From the NCBI GenBank assembly GCA_013299105.1, contig JAAFJY010000026.1:52986-116985 (forward strand): a stretch of DNA of 64,000 bases, written 5' to 3'. The translations under genes were made by a program, and so were the position numbers. The notes beneath the pieces are model-generated. The model was given only the letters and a program-made list of their open reading frames with translations. It made no database searches and was not told where the DNA came from. This stretch comes from Chitinophagales bacterium (GTDB lineage Bacteria > Bacteroidota > Bacteroidia > Chitinophagales > Saprospiraceae). This document shows, in pieces, positions 1 to 7,700 of the stretch. How positions within the stretch are numbered: position 1 is the stretch's first letter; each line of letters begins with the position of its first letter.

Positions 1-128
1 TCATCGGTTTCGAGGATACCTTTCAACAAGTGTACGGTGTCTACTTGCTGTTGGTCAATGCCAGCTGCAATTTGCTGGGCCTTGAGGATGGACTCCTGGG
101 CTTTTATGGTGAAATTATCGTAAGTCAT
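1..128 (-). CDS. clpB: ClpB chaperone, N-terminal fragment (runs off left edge)
   Basis: Reading the minus strand from the ATG at 128 gives 42 codons beginning MTYDNFTIKAQESILKAQQ and continuing through DTVHLLKGILETD. This is the N-domain pattern of the ClpB/Hsp100 disaggregase (FT.KAQE.I..A, then HLL.GIL). ClpB is a cytosolic AAA+ ATPase that rescues aggregated proteins with DnaK. Only the N-terminus is present; the two AAA+ modules would lie outside the window. The gene is divergent from the DUF4230 gene. ClpA/ClpC share a similar N-domain, but the start of the sequence fits ClpB best. Confidence 0.82.
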   Translation of the reverse strand, partial: MTYDNFTIKAQESILKAQQIAAGIDQQQVDTVHLLKGILETD

Positions 129-352
129 AGTCCTTTTCGGATTTTCAGTTCGCTAAGATGATGATTTTTTTCTCAATTTGAATGAAAGTTTTGGACAAAA
201 GCCACACTAGTCCAGACGAGCATGGCTTTTTCAGCCGTTTCGTTTAGTGCGGAGCAAAAGTTTTGCCAATTGAGGAAAAGTGTAATTTTGGCAGTCGAGT
301 GCAATTTTTTATGTCAAAATGACCGCTAAAAAAACAAAGGCTGACATTTTCT

Positions 353-384
353 TTTGCAATACTCAACTATTTGCCCTTACTTTG
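353..384 (+). promoter_or_regulatory. Bacteroidota-type promoter of the DUF4230 gene
   Basis: TTTG at 353-356 and TTACTTTG at 377-384, separated by 20 nt, match the -33/-7 promoter of Bacteroidota (TTTG, TAnnTTTG) with one mismatch. Transcription would start near 391. This places the possible ATG at 386 upstream of the transcript and supports the ATG at 422 as the real start. Confidence 0.5.
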
Positions 385-421
385 AATGCCTGTAAGCACT
401 AGGCTTGCACCATTCACCACC

Positions 422-1042
422 ATGCGTCGTTTTCTCATTTATACAGTGGCATTGATTGCCGTTTTTGGCTTGGGTTATGTTTTAGCCCGCCAGTGGTTTG
501 ACCCCAAGCGCCAGGTCAAGACCGAAGCAGAAGCCACGATTTTATTGGAAAAAATCAAAACCGTGTCCAAAATGGTCACGGTGGAGGGCTATTTCTCTGA
601 GCTGTACAGCCACAAAGATTATTGGAAATACGATTGGTGGATTTTTCGCAAAAAAGCCCTTTTCCGGGTCAAAGCCAAGGTATCGGTGGGCTACGACTTG
701 GAAAAAATGAAGGTTGAAACTTTCCCTGCGGAGAAAAAAGTGGTGATTAGCAATGTACCTGTGGAGCCTCAAATCATCTCCATCGACCACAAAATGGACT
801 ATTACGACATCTCCGAAGGCACCTTCAATACCTTTACCGAAAGTGATTACAACGCTTTGCAGCAAAAAGGACGAGACTTGATCGAAATCAAAGCCAAAGA
901 AAGCGAGTTGTTCAAAAAAGCCCGCGAGCAAGGCATCCAAATCCTGGACTTGATCAAGTTCATGGGCGAAAGTTCCGGTTGGACCGTGGAAATTCAACGG
1001 GTTGGGGCACCTACACCCAAAGAGCCTGTGCTGAAAAACTAA
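422..1042 (+). CDS. DUF4230 domain-containing membrane-anchored protein
   Basis: A 206-residue protein with one hydrophobic segment near the N-terminus (about residues 4-22, LIYTVALIAVFGLGYVLA). The remainder is charged and predicted to lie outside the membrane: KTVSKMVTVEGYFSELY, then a central beta-rich stretch and a helical C-terminus. This order (TM anchor, TVS.MVTVE, ...IISID.K..YYDI) is that of the DUF4230 family, whose function is unknown. I chose the ATG at 422 rather than 386 because a promoter-like box ends at 384 and the hydrophobic anchor follows directly. The VOC gene follows after 60 bp on the same strand. Confidence 0.7.
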   Translation: MRRFLIYTVALIAVFGLGYVLARQWFDPKRQVKTEAEATILLEKIKTVSKMVTVEGYFSELYSHKDYWKYDWWIFRKKALFRVKAKVSVGYDLEKMKVETFPAEKKVVISNVPVEPQIISIDHKMDYYDISEGTFNTFTESDYNALQQKGRDLIEIKAKESELFKKAREQGIQILDLIKFMGESSGWTVEIQRVGAPTPKEPVLKN

Positions 1043-1102
1043 CATTCCTAATCCACCAGGCCCCTCTCTTCAACATTTCAACTCTTCAACATTTCAACTA
1101 AA

Positions 1103-1459
1103 ATGATTAGCCACGTCGTCCCCGTTTTGCCCTCGCAAAACATTGAGCGCGACCTGCAATGGTACCGCGAAAAAATGGGCTTTGAGCCAGTTTTTGCCGA
1201 TCACATGTACGCGGTAATCCAGCGCGAGGGCCTTTACCTGCATTTGCAATGGCATGCCGATACGCCTGACGACCCGCTGCTAGGCGGTTCGGTGATTCGG
1301 ATTGTGGTGAAAAACATCGGGCCAATGTTTGAAGAGTTTGTAGAAAGGGGCACGGTAAAGGAGGATCAATTTCGCGCCAATACGCCCTGGCAAACCAATG
1401 AGTTTGGTTTTTTTGACCTGAATAACAATGCGATTTTTTTGGTGGAGGATGCGCGGTGA
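1103..1459 (+). CDS. VOC (glyoxalase/bleomycin-resistance) superfamily protein
   Basis: A 118-residue single-module vicinal-oxygen-chelate protein. It starts with VVPVLPSQNIERDLQWYREKMGFEP, the typical first beta strand and helix. It continues with the MYAVIQREGLYLHLQW strand and ends with the WQTNEFGFFDLNNNAIFLVED strand, the usual GxxD.dGn.i.f element. Such small proteins bind bleomycin-type drugs or act on small metabolites; the substrate cannot be inferred. It lies 60 bp after the DUF4230 gene and converges on the HNH gene. A short TTCAACATTTCAAC repeat fills the gap before it. Confidence 0.75.
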   Translation: MISHVVPVLPSQNIERDLQWYREKMGFEPVFADHMYAVIQREGLYLHLQWHADTPDDPLLGGSVIRIVVKNIGPMFEEFVERGTVKEDQFRANTPWQTNEFGFFDLNNNAIFLVEDAR

Positions 1460-1470
1460 GTGGGAATGGT

Positions 1471-2181
1471 TTAAGCAGCGTCTAAATTCTTCAAAAGCGC
1501 TCGAGCAAAAGCTGCGTATTGGAATTCGGCTTGGCCTGCTTTTTCTAAAAATCCACGCGCTTCTTGGTCTCCTTCCTGTGCTTTTTGAGCCAAATAAAGA
1601 AAATAAGGTGATAGGTACTGGTTTCGCATTTTAAGCAAAGGAATCCTGTTCAATCCCAGGGTTTTTTCAGTGATCTCAGCTCTTTCATTTTTGGGCAAAA
1701 CCCTGGCAATAAATCCTGTTGGACTGTTTTCATCAAGCTCAAACACAAAATCAAAAAAATCATCAGGTTGATCCTCACAAGGATTGATGATCGTATCGCC
1801 AACAGCAGTCATTGGAAATTTGGTGCCCTTGTAGGCGGGGCTGTTGCATATGCTACAAGCTGCCAGCAGATTAATCCAATTAAAGCATTTTCCAGGATAG
1901 TCCACTTTGGGAAAAAAATGCTCGATGTTTTGATAGGAAACATGGTCCATTTTGCTCTCACAAAAAGCACATTTGTCCTTGAACATGGATTTTAAGGCAT
2001 TGCTTATTTGTGGATGTCTGTATTTGTTTTCTGCGGTGTCTTTTGCTTTTTTGAGTAGCTTTTTTTGTTCTTCATCGACTGCATTTTCCAAGGCTTGAAG
2101 GGCAGTCAAATACTCGACTAGCCATTCATTTGCATTTTGTTGCAGACATTCAGGTTCTTCACTACGCGGTACAAAAATCAT
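1471..2181 (-). CDS. HNH nuclease, PtuB/TIGR02646-like partner of an AAA ATPase
   Basis: A 236-residue protein with a zinc-type HNH core: C71-x2-C74 (CAFCESK), then IEHFFPK at about 86-92 with E87 and H88, then C109-x2-C112 (ACSICNS). This layout matches the HNH effectors found beside AAA ATPases in Septu and retron-Ec78 defence systems (PtuB, TIGR02646). Its ATG overlaps the stop of the upstream ATPase gene by 4 bp, so the two are translationally coupled. The likely role is DNA or RNA cleavage triggered by the ATPase during phage infection. No reverse transcriptase lies nearby, so it is not a complete retron. The family assignment rests on motif layout and neighbour, not on a search. Confidence 0.7.
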   Translation of the reverse strand: MIFVPRSEEPECLQQNANEWLVEYLTALQALENAVDEEQKKLLKKAKDTAENKYRHPQISNALKSMFKDKCAFCESKMDHVSYQNIEHFFPKVDYPGKCFNWINLLAACSICNSPAYKGTKFPMTAVGDTIINPCEDQPDDFFDFVFELDENSPTGFIARVLPKNERAEITEKTLGLNRIPLLKMRNQYLSPYFLYLAQKAQEGDQEARGFLEKAGQAEFQYAAFARALLKNLDAA

Positions 2182-3527
2182 TTAACAAGACTTTTTTTGA
2201 TGTAATCCGTAATTTCATTTTTCAAATTATGTTCCTCCTCATCAAATAAACTAGGTTGATGACCTAATATTTGCTTGGCAATGGGTTTCAATTCCGCTAA
2301 TTTTTTTTGCTCCTCTTTAGTAGGTTTTGTTTTAGACTTTAATGTTAAGTAATCTCGCATCGTCGCTTCGGCCTGAGGCGAATAAGAAGATACAAGTCCG
2401 AAAGCTTCGCTTTGCAGGATATGATCCACACTCCTAAAGGCCAAATTATCAACTTCAATGGCGCTAACTTCACCATTTTCTTGGCGAATGCGATAAGTCA
2501 ATGCATCAGGACCCGCACCTGCGGCGATCAAGGGACTGTGGGTCGCGACGATAAATTGCAAGTTTGGAAAAACCTCGCGTAAGATGCCCGGAATTTCGCG
2601 CTGCCATATGGGGTGCAAATGAATATCCAACTCATCCAACAAAACCACTCCTGGTTCTTTTAATGGATCTTCGCTATTTGGGAAAGCTTCCAACAGTCGC
2701 CAGATCAGGTCACCTGCCAATGCCAAAACACTCCTGAAACCATCTGAAAGATTCTGCATAGGAACGAGGTTGCCACCTACATTGAACCACAAACTTCCAT
2801 ATTCATCTACGCGATCAAAATAGGCGCTTTCAGGTAGTAGCTGATTGATGGCTGCTACTCCCATGTCTCGATGTCGCATCGCACGTTTACCAGCATCCCC
2901 GTTTTTGGCAATTTGATAGTCCAAGATCACCATCCATTGCTCGAAGCTTGATACGGGTTCGTCTTCATCAAATTGGGTTTGAAAATTACTGTAGCGATCC
3001 GGAGTGAGCAGGGTCGGCACGACCCTACGTCCATGAGATCGGGATAATCTACGAAACGGACCATAGCCACAAGCAAACCACCCCTCTCCTTTTGAAATGA
3101 AAGCATTTCTACGGAGCCAGGTAAGTATTTTATCAGTATTTTCTACAATTCCAGGTTCAGTATATTGTTTGTTTCTAATTTTTAATGCTGTACGACCAGT
3201 CACAAATAAGGTGTAGCCAAATTTCTCTCTTTTACGCTCTTCTCCAAATGCACCTGGATCAATTGGGTGTTTATGGATGCTGGTACTAATTTTCCCAGGC
3301 TTACCTTCATACTTTAACCACCCTTCCAAACGACGATTACCCGTCAATTGCAGGGCACCTTCAGGGCCAGCTAGTAAAAGTCCCAAAGCCTGTAAAATAG
3401 TGCTTTTCCCCCCGCCATTTTCGCCCAATAGGGTAATCCAAGGGTAAGGGGCTTTATCAGTCCCAAAGCGCAAAGTTGTATGGTCAAAACACTTGATATT
3501 CTCCAGTGTAACTTTTTCAATCCACAT
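2178..3527 (-). CDS. AAA/ABC-type ATPase, PtuA-like, of a two-gene defence module
   Basis: A 449-residue OLD/SMC-type ATPase. Walker A is GENGGGKST (about 35-43). An ABC-like signature NLSDGFRSVLALAGD sits near residue 265. Walker B VVLLDELDIHLHP near 290 is followed by the switch histidine in ATHSPLI. The family starts with an N-terminal strand pair plus NIKCFD, typical of AAA_15/AAA_23 ATPases. It forms a coupled pair with the HNH nuclease gene (4-bp ATGA overlap). In Septu systems, PtuA assembles with PtuB and restrains it until infection. There is a 68-bp gap to the MarR gene upstream on the same strand, so the pair may also be read from that transcript. Confidence 0.75.
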   Translation of the reverse strand: MWIEKVTLENIKCFDHTTLRFGTDKAPYPWITLLGENGGGKSTILQALGLLLAGPEGALQLTGNRRLEGWLKYEGKPGKISTSIHKHPIDPGAFGEERKREKFGYTLFVTGRTALKIRNKQYTEPGIVENTDKILTWLRRNAFISKGEGWFACGYGPFRRLSRSHGRRVVPTLLTPDRYSNFQTQFDEDEPVSSFEQWMVILDYQIAKNGDAGKRAMRHRDMGVAAINQLLPESAYFDRVDEYGSLWFNVGGNLVPMQNLSDGFRSVLALAGDLIWRLLEAFPNSEDPLKEPGVVLLDELDIHLHPIWQREIPGILREVFPNLQFIVATHSPLIAAGAGPDALTYRIRQENGEVSAIEVDNLAFRSVDHILQSEAFGLVSSYSPQAEATMRDYLTLKSKTKPTKEEQKKLAELKPIAKQILGHQPSLFDEEEHNLKNEITDYIKKSLVK

Positions 3528-3595
3528 GCAATCCCAGATTTGTTCCCAAAGATAATGGTTTTCAAGCCATCATGGTACAAGTGAAAAAATAGCCT

Positions 3596-4234
3596 TTATC
3601 CCCCCACCCCCAGTACCTCCAAAATCTCCTCAATCCCCTCCGCATTGCGGGTTTCTTTGTAGTGGTCCCAATGAAACTGGTCTAACCTTTGCAGAAGCCC
3701 TCCCAGCATCATTTTTTCAGCGGCACTGAGGGTGCTAAATGCGGCATCGGAGGCTTTTGAGACCAATTCAAATGCCTTCCACAGTGTTGCTTGCCCTGCG
3801 GGCGTGATGCGCAGGCGCTTGCTGCGGCGATCAGTCTCGTCGGGCAATTCTTCCAACAACTCCATTTTTACCAAGCGTTTGATCACATCAATCCCGGAAG
3901 GGAATTCAGACAAAGCTTGGTGGATGACCTCACTTTTGCGGGGATTGCCGTGTTCTTGCACGATCAGTAGGTAAACCATGTCGTCAACGCTACTGAAATT
4001 GAGCGGAGCCAGGGCCTTTTTGGTATATAACAGCGCAAATCGACTGGTGCGGCCCGTTAAAGCCCCCAGCCAGTTATTGATGGGAATCGGTGCCGATTCG
4101 GAGCCGATTTTTACATCAACTGCTTTTGCTTGCTCGCTCAGGTAGCGCAAACAAAAATCCTGGATGCTCAGCCCAGGTTGTTCTTGCTCATAAGCGGCCC
4201 ATAAGTTGACCAGTTCTACTATTTTTTGGCTCAT
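3596..4234 (-). CDS. MarR-family transcriptional regulator
   Basis: A 212-residue winged-helix protein. The core (about 55-165) has NFSSVDDMVYLLIVQEHGNPRKSEVIHQALSEFPSG as the helix-turn-helix and EELPDETDRRSKRLRITPAGQ as the wing. The DxRSKRLxLTxxG signature defines MarR regulators. An N-terminal helical extension of about 50 residues precedes it. The gene is divergent from the ABC exporter genes starting at 4438. The shared intergenic region holds three copies of an 11-bp motif, so it probably represses itself and the exporter and releases DNA on binding a toxic ligand. The last residues (LGVGG) come from a G/C-run at the 3' end. Confidence 0.8.
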   Translation of the reverse strand: MSQKIVELVNLWAAYEQEQPGLSIQDFCLRYLSEQAKAVDVKIGSESAPIPINNWLGALTGRTSRFALLYTKKALAPLNFSSVDDMVYLLIVQEHGNPRKSEVIHQALSEFPSGIDVIKRLVKMELLEELPDETDRRSKRLRITPAGQATLWKAFELVSKASDAAFSTLSAAEKMMLGGLLQRLDQFHWDHYKETRNAEGIEEILEVLGVGG

Positions 4235-4296
4235 CCTTTTTCTTTTCGGTCTGCTTGCAAAAATATACCCAAATCCTTAAACAAACCTAATAAAGC

Positions 4297-4390
4297 TTTG
4301 TTTTCATCGCAATTAAACGGCGATTGGTCGATTTAAATACGAAAACAAATAAAAAAGTCAAGAGAGTCTTGTTTTTTACTTTGTTTTCAT
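4297..4390. promoter_or_regulatory. Putative MarR operator cluster between regulator and exporter
   Basis: TTTGTTTTCAT occurs at 4297-4307 and 4380-4390, and TTTGTTTTCGT in inverted orientation at 4339-4349. All three lie in the 203-bp region between the divergent regulator and exporter genes. The third copy abuts the exporter -7 box. The operator role is inferred from position and repetition. Confidence 0.45.
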
Positions 4391-4400
4391 TGTATATTTG
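4369..4400 (+). promoter_or_regulatory. Promoter of the ABC exporter operon
   Basis: TATATTTG at 4393-4400 is a perfect Bacteroidota -7 box (TAnnTTTG). A TTG lies 21 nt upstream at 4369-4371. The box overlaps the rightmost motif of the putative operator cluster by only two bases of spacing, a natural position for repression. The ATG is 37 nt downstream. Confidence 0.55.
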
Positions 4401-4437
4401 CGCTGTGATTTTATTTTTAGTGTGAAAAAACAGTAAA

Positions 4438-5130
4438 ATGATTGCACAACTAATCAATGCAGGCAAGGAGTACCTGGTCGGCGATCAAAAGATCACCGCA
4501 CTTCAGCCCAGCAATTTTGAACTCAATGAAGGGCAACTCACGCTCATCATCGGTCCATCGGGTAGTGGCAAAACCACCTTGCTCTCTTTGTTGGGTTGTG
4601 TGATTTACCCTTCAGCGGGCGATTTGTACGTTGATGGGCAGCACGTCAATCAGCTCAATGCAAAAGAATTGGCCCGCTTGCGCCTCAACTCCATTGGTTT
4701 TGTGTTCCAACAGTTCAACCTGCTGGCTCCACTCAACGCTGCCGACAACGTTGGAATGCCTTTGAAAATGCAAGGAGTTGCTGGTTCTGAAATCAAGAAA
4801 CGGGTAGCCAATGCTTTGGAACTGGTGGGCATGAGTGATCGCCGCAAAAACCTGCCCAGGCAAATGTCGGGCGGGCAGCAACAACGCATCGCCATTGCCC
4901 GGGCTTTGGTCACCGACCCTAAAATCATCCTTTGTGACGAGCCCACGGCCTCGCTCGACAAGGATTCCCTGACCATTGTGATGGAAGAACTCCGCAACCT
5001 CGCCATGCACGGCAAAGCGGTTGCAGTAGTGACCCACGACCCCCGCCTGAGGACCTATGCCGACCGGGCGGTGGAAGTAAAAAATGGGTTTGTAACTGAA
5101 CTGGACCTCAAAAGTGAACAATTGGCTTAG
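4438..5130 (+). CDS. ABC transporter ATP-binding protein (MacB/DevA-type exporter)
   Basis: A complete 230-residue nucleotide-binding domain. Walker A is GPSGSGKTT (39-47), the Q-loop FVFQQFNLLAPL is near 86, the signature MSGGQQQR near 142, Walker B ILCDEPTASLD near 163, and the H-loop histidine in VVTHDP near 200. The LL..L...N...P pattern after the Q-loop is typical of the LolD/MacB/DevA class that powers FtsX-type permeases. It is the first gene of an exporter operon continued by the membrane-fusion lipoprotein, permease and TolC genes. A repeat-filled 350-bp gap separates it from the second gene. Confidence 0.85.
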   Translation: MIAQLINAGKEYLVGDQKITALQPSNFELNEGQLTLIIGPSGSGKTTLLSLLGCVIYPSAGDLYVDGQHVNQLNAKELARLRLNSIGFVFQQFNLLAPLNAADNVGMPLKMQGVAGSEIKKRVANALELVGMSDRRKNLPRQMSGGQQQRIAIARALVTDPKIILCDEPTASLDKDSLTIVMEELRNLAMHGKAVAVVTHDPRLRTYADRAVEVKNGFVTELDLKSEQLA

Positions 5131-5166
5131 GGCCACGGAAAAATAACTTGTAAGAATTGGCAAATA

Positions 5167-5275
5167 CTTTGCCCCGCTTCGCGGTGCAGGTTGGGAACAC
5201 GGATTTTACGGATGAAACGGATTTTCACGGATTTCCAACATCATGTTGAACCCACTCAACTCAAAATCAGAGGCA
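5167..5275 (+). repeat. Rep-F dispersed repeat (ACGGATGAAACGGAT type)
   Basis: The stretch TTTGCCCCGCTTCGCGGTGC (about 5169) followed by CACGGAT, ACGGATGAAACGGATTTTC and ATTTCCAACATCATGTTGA recurs, with variation, at 44388-44490 and inverted at 54688-54795. Shorter pieces occur at 28753-28815 and 40410-40430. It is non-coding and intergenic in every case. It fills the left part of the 5131-5480 gap inside the exporter operon. Confidence 0.6.
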
Positions 5276-5311
5276 CCAATTTTTATAACTTATTCTTTTG
5301 CCATCCCTAAG

Positions 5312-5442
5312 TATTTGAGCCAAAATAAAATGGACAGGTTTGCTTTTGAGGTTTAGCAAAAAAAGAACACAACTTCCTTCCAGTCAGTTGCTTATCTTTT
5401 TTCGCTAAACCCAAACCTGTCCGCCTTATTTTTTTACGCTCC
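5312..5442 (+). repeat. Rep-A, copy 1 (131-bp palindromic MITE-like element with 5-bp target duplication)
   Basis: The element runs from TATTTGAGC to ACGCTCC, and its two halves are imperfect inverted repeats (AATAAAATGGACAGGTTTG against the complement of CAAACCTGTCCGCCTTATT). CTAAG flanks it on both sides (5307-5311 and 5443-5447), a likely target-site duplication. It has no coding capacity. Other copies lie at 18008, 22365, 38423 and, as fragments, 10994 and about 63578. It sits between the exporter ATPase and membrane-fusion genes, and a long hairpin there could lower read-through. Confidence 0.75.
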
Positions 5443-5480
5443 CTAAGGTCAAAATTTCTAAAAATCAATTTCATCTTGCT

Positions 5481-6434
5481 ATGAAATCCTACCTCCAACT
5501 TTTTTTGCTCCTCAGCTTGTCTTTGGCCATCAATGCTTGTGGCAAAAGCGAGGCCAAAACGGAAGAAAAAACCACTGAAGCAGTGGAGAAAACCCCACTC
5601 ATCAACGACCGGGTATTCGGCGTAGCTCGCATCGAACCCGAAGACGGCATCACCAACCTGGTGGCGGGAACCGATGGGAAAATCTTGTCCGTCTTGATCG
5701 ACGACAACCAGGATATCCAGAAAGGACAGGCCATGTTGATTGTTGACCAAGCCCTTGAAACACGACAGTTGGAACAAGCCAAAAGCAAAGTGAATCCACA
5801 AGAAGCCACCATTGCCGTACGCCGCAACAGCTTGGAAGTGTACAAAACCCAGTTGGCCAATGCTCGCGAAAACTTACAGCGCAACCAAAATCTTTACCAA
5901 GGTAACGCCGCCACGAAACAAGCCCTTGACGACAGCCGCCATGAAGTAGAGCGCCTGGAAAAGGAAGTGCAGCGCGCCGAGGCGGAAATCAAAGAAGCCA
6001 GCAGCCGCCTGGGTGAGTTGCAAGCCGATATTCAATACTACCAAACGGTTTTGGGGCAAAAAAAGGTGCTCGCGCCCTTGTCGGGAAAAATCCTGAAAGT
6101 AGATGTCAAAGCGGGCGAATATGCCCAAAACGACTTGAAAATTGCCGAATTTGCCCCGGCAGGTGCCTTAGTAGCCAAGACTGAGGTAGATGAAATTTTT
6201 GCCGAAAAAATCAAAATTGGCCAAAAAGCAGCGATCCTCTCCCAAACCTCTGGCGATACCCTAGCCCGTGGCACAGTCTATTTCGCAGCGGATTACCTCA
6301 AGGCCAAATCCCTGTTCAAAGACCAATCGACCGAGCAAGAAGACCGCCGCATCCGCGAAGTGCACATCAAGATCGAAAGCGGCGAACGCCCCTTGATCGG
6401 CAGCCGGGTGGATTGTATCATTTTTTTGAAATAA
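5481..6434 (+). CDS. HlyD/DevB-type membrane-fusion (periplasmic adaptor) lipoprotein
   Basis: A 317-residue adaptor protein. It has a lipoprotein signal (LSLAINACGKS, lipidation at C20) and a lipoyl/biotinyl half-motif DGKILSVLIDDNQDIQKGQ near 75. A long coiled-coil hairpin follows at about 95-185, rich in E, Q and R heptads. The second lipoyl half is VLAPLSGKILKVDVKAGEYA, then a beta-barrel domain ending VDCIIFLK. It would link the inner-membrane permease to the TolC-like channel. The permease gene starts 10 bp downstream. The gene is separated from the ATPase gene by Rep-F and Rep-A sequences but is clearly part of the same functional unit. Confidence 0.85.
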   Translation: MKSYLQLFLLLSLSLAINACGKSEAKTEEKTTEAVEKTPLINDRVFGVARIEPEDGITNLVAGTDGKILSVLIDDNQDIQKGQAMLIVDQALETRQLEQAKSKVNPQEATIAVRRNSLEVYKTQLANARENLQRNQNLYQGNAATKQALDDSRHEVERLEKEVQRAEAEIKEASSRLGELQADIQYYQTVLGQKKVLAPLSGKILKVDVKAGEYAQNDLKIAEFAPAGALVAKTEVDEIFAEKIKIGQKAAILSQTSGDTLARGTVYFAADYLKAKSLFKDQSTEQEDRRIREVHIKIESGERPLIGSRVDCIIFLK

Positions 6435-6444
6435 GCCCAAGGCC

Positions 6445-7560
6445 ATGCTAAAAACCGCACTTCAATTCATGTGGTACGACAAGGCCAAAATGATTGGCAT
6501 CTTGTTTGGCATCACACTTTCGGTGTTCTTGATCGGGCAGCAAATTGGCATTTGCCTGGCTTTGATCTTCAGCGCGTCGTCACTGGCATCGAACAATACT
6601 GGCTACATTTGGGTGGTGAGCGACAAAAGCCGCGAAGTCAACGACCTTCCCGCCTTGGACATGCGCATTTCTCGTGCCCTGATGTCGGTAAATGGCGTCA
6701 AAAGGGTCAATCCCTTGATTGTTACCGCTGGTTCTGCTAAGTTCAACAATGGCAAAAAAGCACCTTTGAGTATTGTGGGGGTCAATCCCGCAACTTTCGC
6801 GGGTGGGCCTTGGAATTTTAAAGGCGACCGGAACAAACTGTTGCAAGAAGGAGCCATTATCACCGATGGCTGGGACGCCGTGCTCAACGAAAACGTCAAA
6901 ACGGGTGATAAGTTTGAGCTCAATGGGCAACAAGTCATCTTGGTCGATTCCACTGAGGGGGCTCGTGGCTTGGGGGTTTCTTTTGCTTTTACCACTATGC
7001 AATTGGCTCGTAAATTGGGCAAAGTTTCTACCGATGAGGCTTCGGCTTTTTTGGTGGAATGGGACCCAAAATACAGCGAAGCGCAAGTTACTGAAAATAT
7101 CAACAAGGTCATTCCTGGGGTGAAAGCCAGGGATGGGCAGAAGTTCTCCAACGAAACCTTGACTTACATTTCCACCTCCAGCGGCATTGTGGCTTCATTT
7201 GGTTTTTTGGTGGTTTTTGCCATCATCACGGGCTTTGCGATTGTCGGCCTGACCTTGTTCTCGGCGGTCAAAGATCGAATCCGTGATTATGGTACACTCA
7301 AGGCCATCGGTGGCACGAACGGGGTAGTGCGGCGCATCATCCTCACCCAATCCTTGATTTATGCGGTGGTGGGGTTCAGCTTGGCCTTGTTCATGGTTAC
7401 GGGTTTCATCAATGGTACCAAAAAGACCCTGAACGCCCAATTGCCCCCGGCGCTAATTGCTTTTATGGTCTTGGTTACCATTTTTATTTCGGTCATCAGT
7501 AGCCTGTTTGCCATGCGACGCATCACCAAACTGGAGCCTGCCGAAGTCTTTAGGATGTAA
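6445..7560 (+). CDS. FtsX/MacB-type ABC transporter permease (DevC-like)
   Basis: A 371-residue permease. It has one TM segment near the N-terminus (about 16-40), a periplasmic domain of about 190 residues, and three TM segments in the C-terminal third. The latter include SFGFLVVFAIITGFAIVGLTLFSAVKDRIRDYGTLKAIGG, shown here only in part: the DYGTLKAIGG cytoplasmic coupling loop is diagnostic of FtsX-type permeases. It would work as a dimer with the 4438-5130 ATPase and the adaptor, exporting drugs, lipids or peptides; the substrate is unknown. It lies 10 bp after the adaptor gene. Confidence 0.85.
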   Translation: MLKTALQFMWYDKAKMIGILFGITLSVFLIGQQIGICLALIFSASSLASNNTGYIWVVSDKSREVNDLPALDMRISRALMSVNGVKRVNPLIVTAGSAKFNNGKKAPLSIVGVNPATFAGGPWNFKGDRNKLLQEGAIITDGWDAVLNENVKTGDKFELNGQQVILVDSTEGARGLGVSFAFTTMQLARKLGKVSTDEASAFLVEWDPKYSEAQVTENINKVIPGVKARDGQKFSNETLTYISTSSGIVASFGFLVVFAIITGFAIVGLTLFSAVKDRIRDYGTLKAIGGTNGVVRRIILTQSLIYAVVGFSLALFMVTGFINGTKKTLNAQLPPALIAFMVLVTIFISVISSLFAMRRITKLEPAEVFRM

Positions 7561-7700
7561 TCTTTTTGAAATCCTCAGTTCGATTTGAAGTTGAAAAGTT
7601 GAAGGGTTGAAATGTTGAAAAGACAGTCCCAATAGCTGTTTATCAGCAGTCCTTTGACTTTTCTTTATCCATGCTCGAACGATTGGCAACCTTTTGTAAA

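Noticed and set aside
1471..4234. Complete retron (Ec78 type)
   Set aside because: No reverse transcriptase or msr/msd-like sequence within reach of the ATPase/HNH pair.
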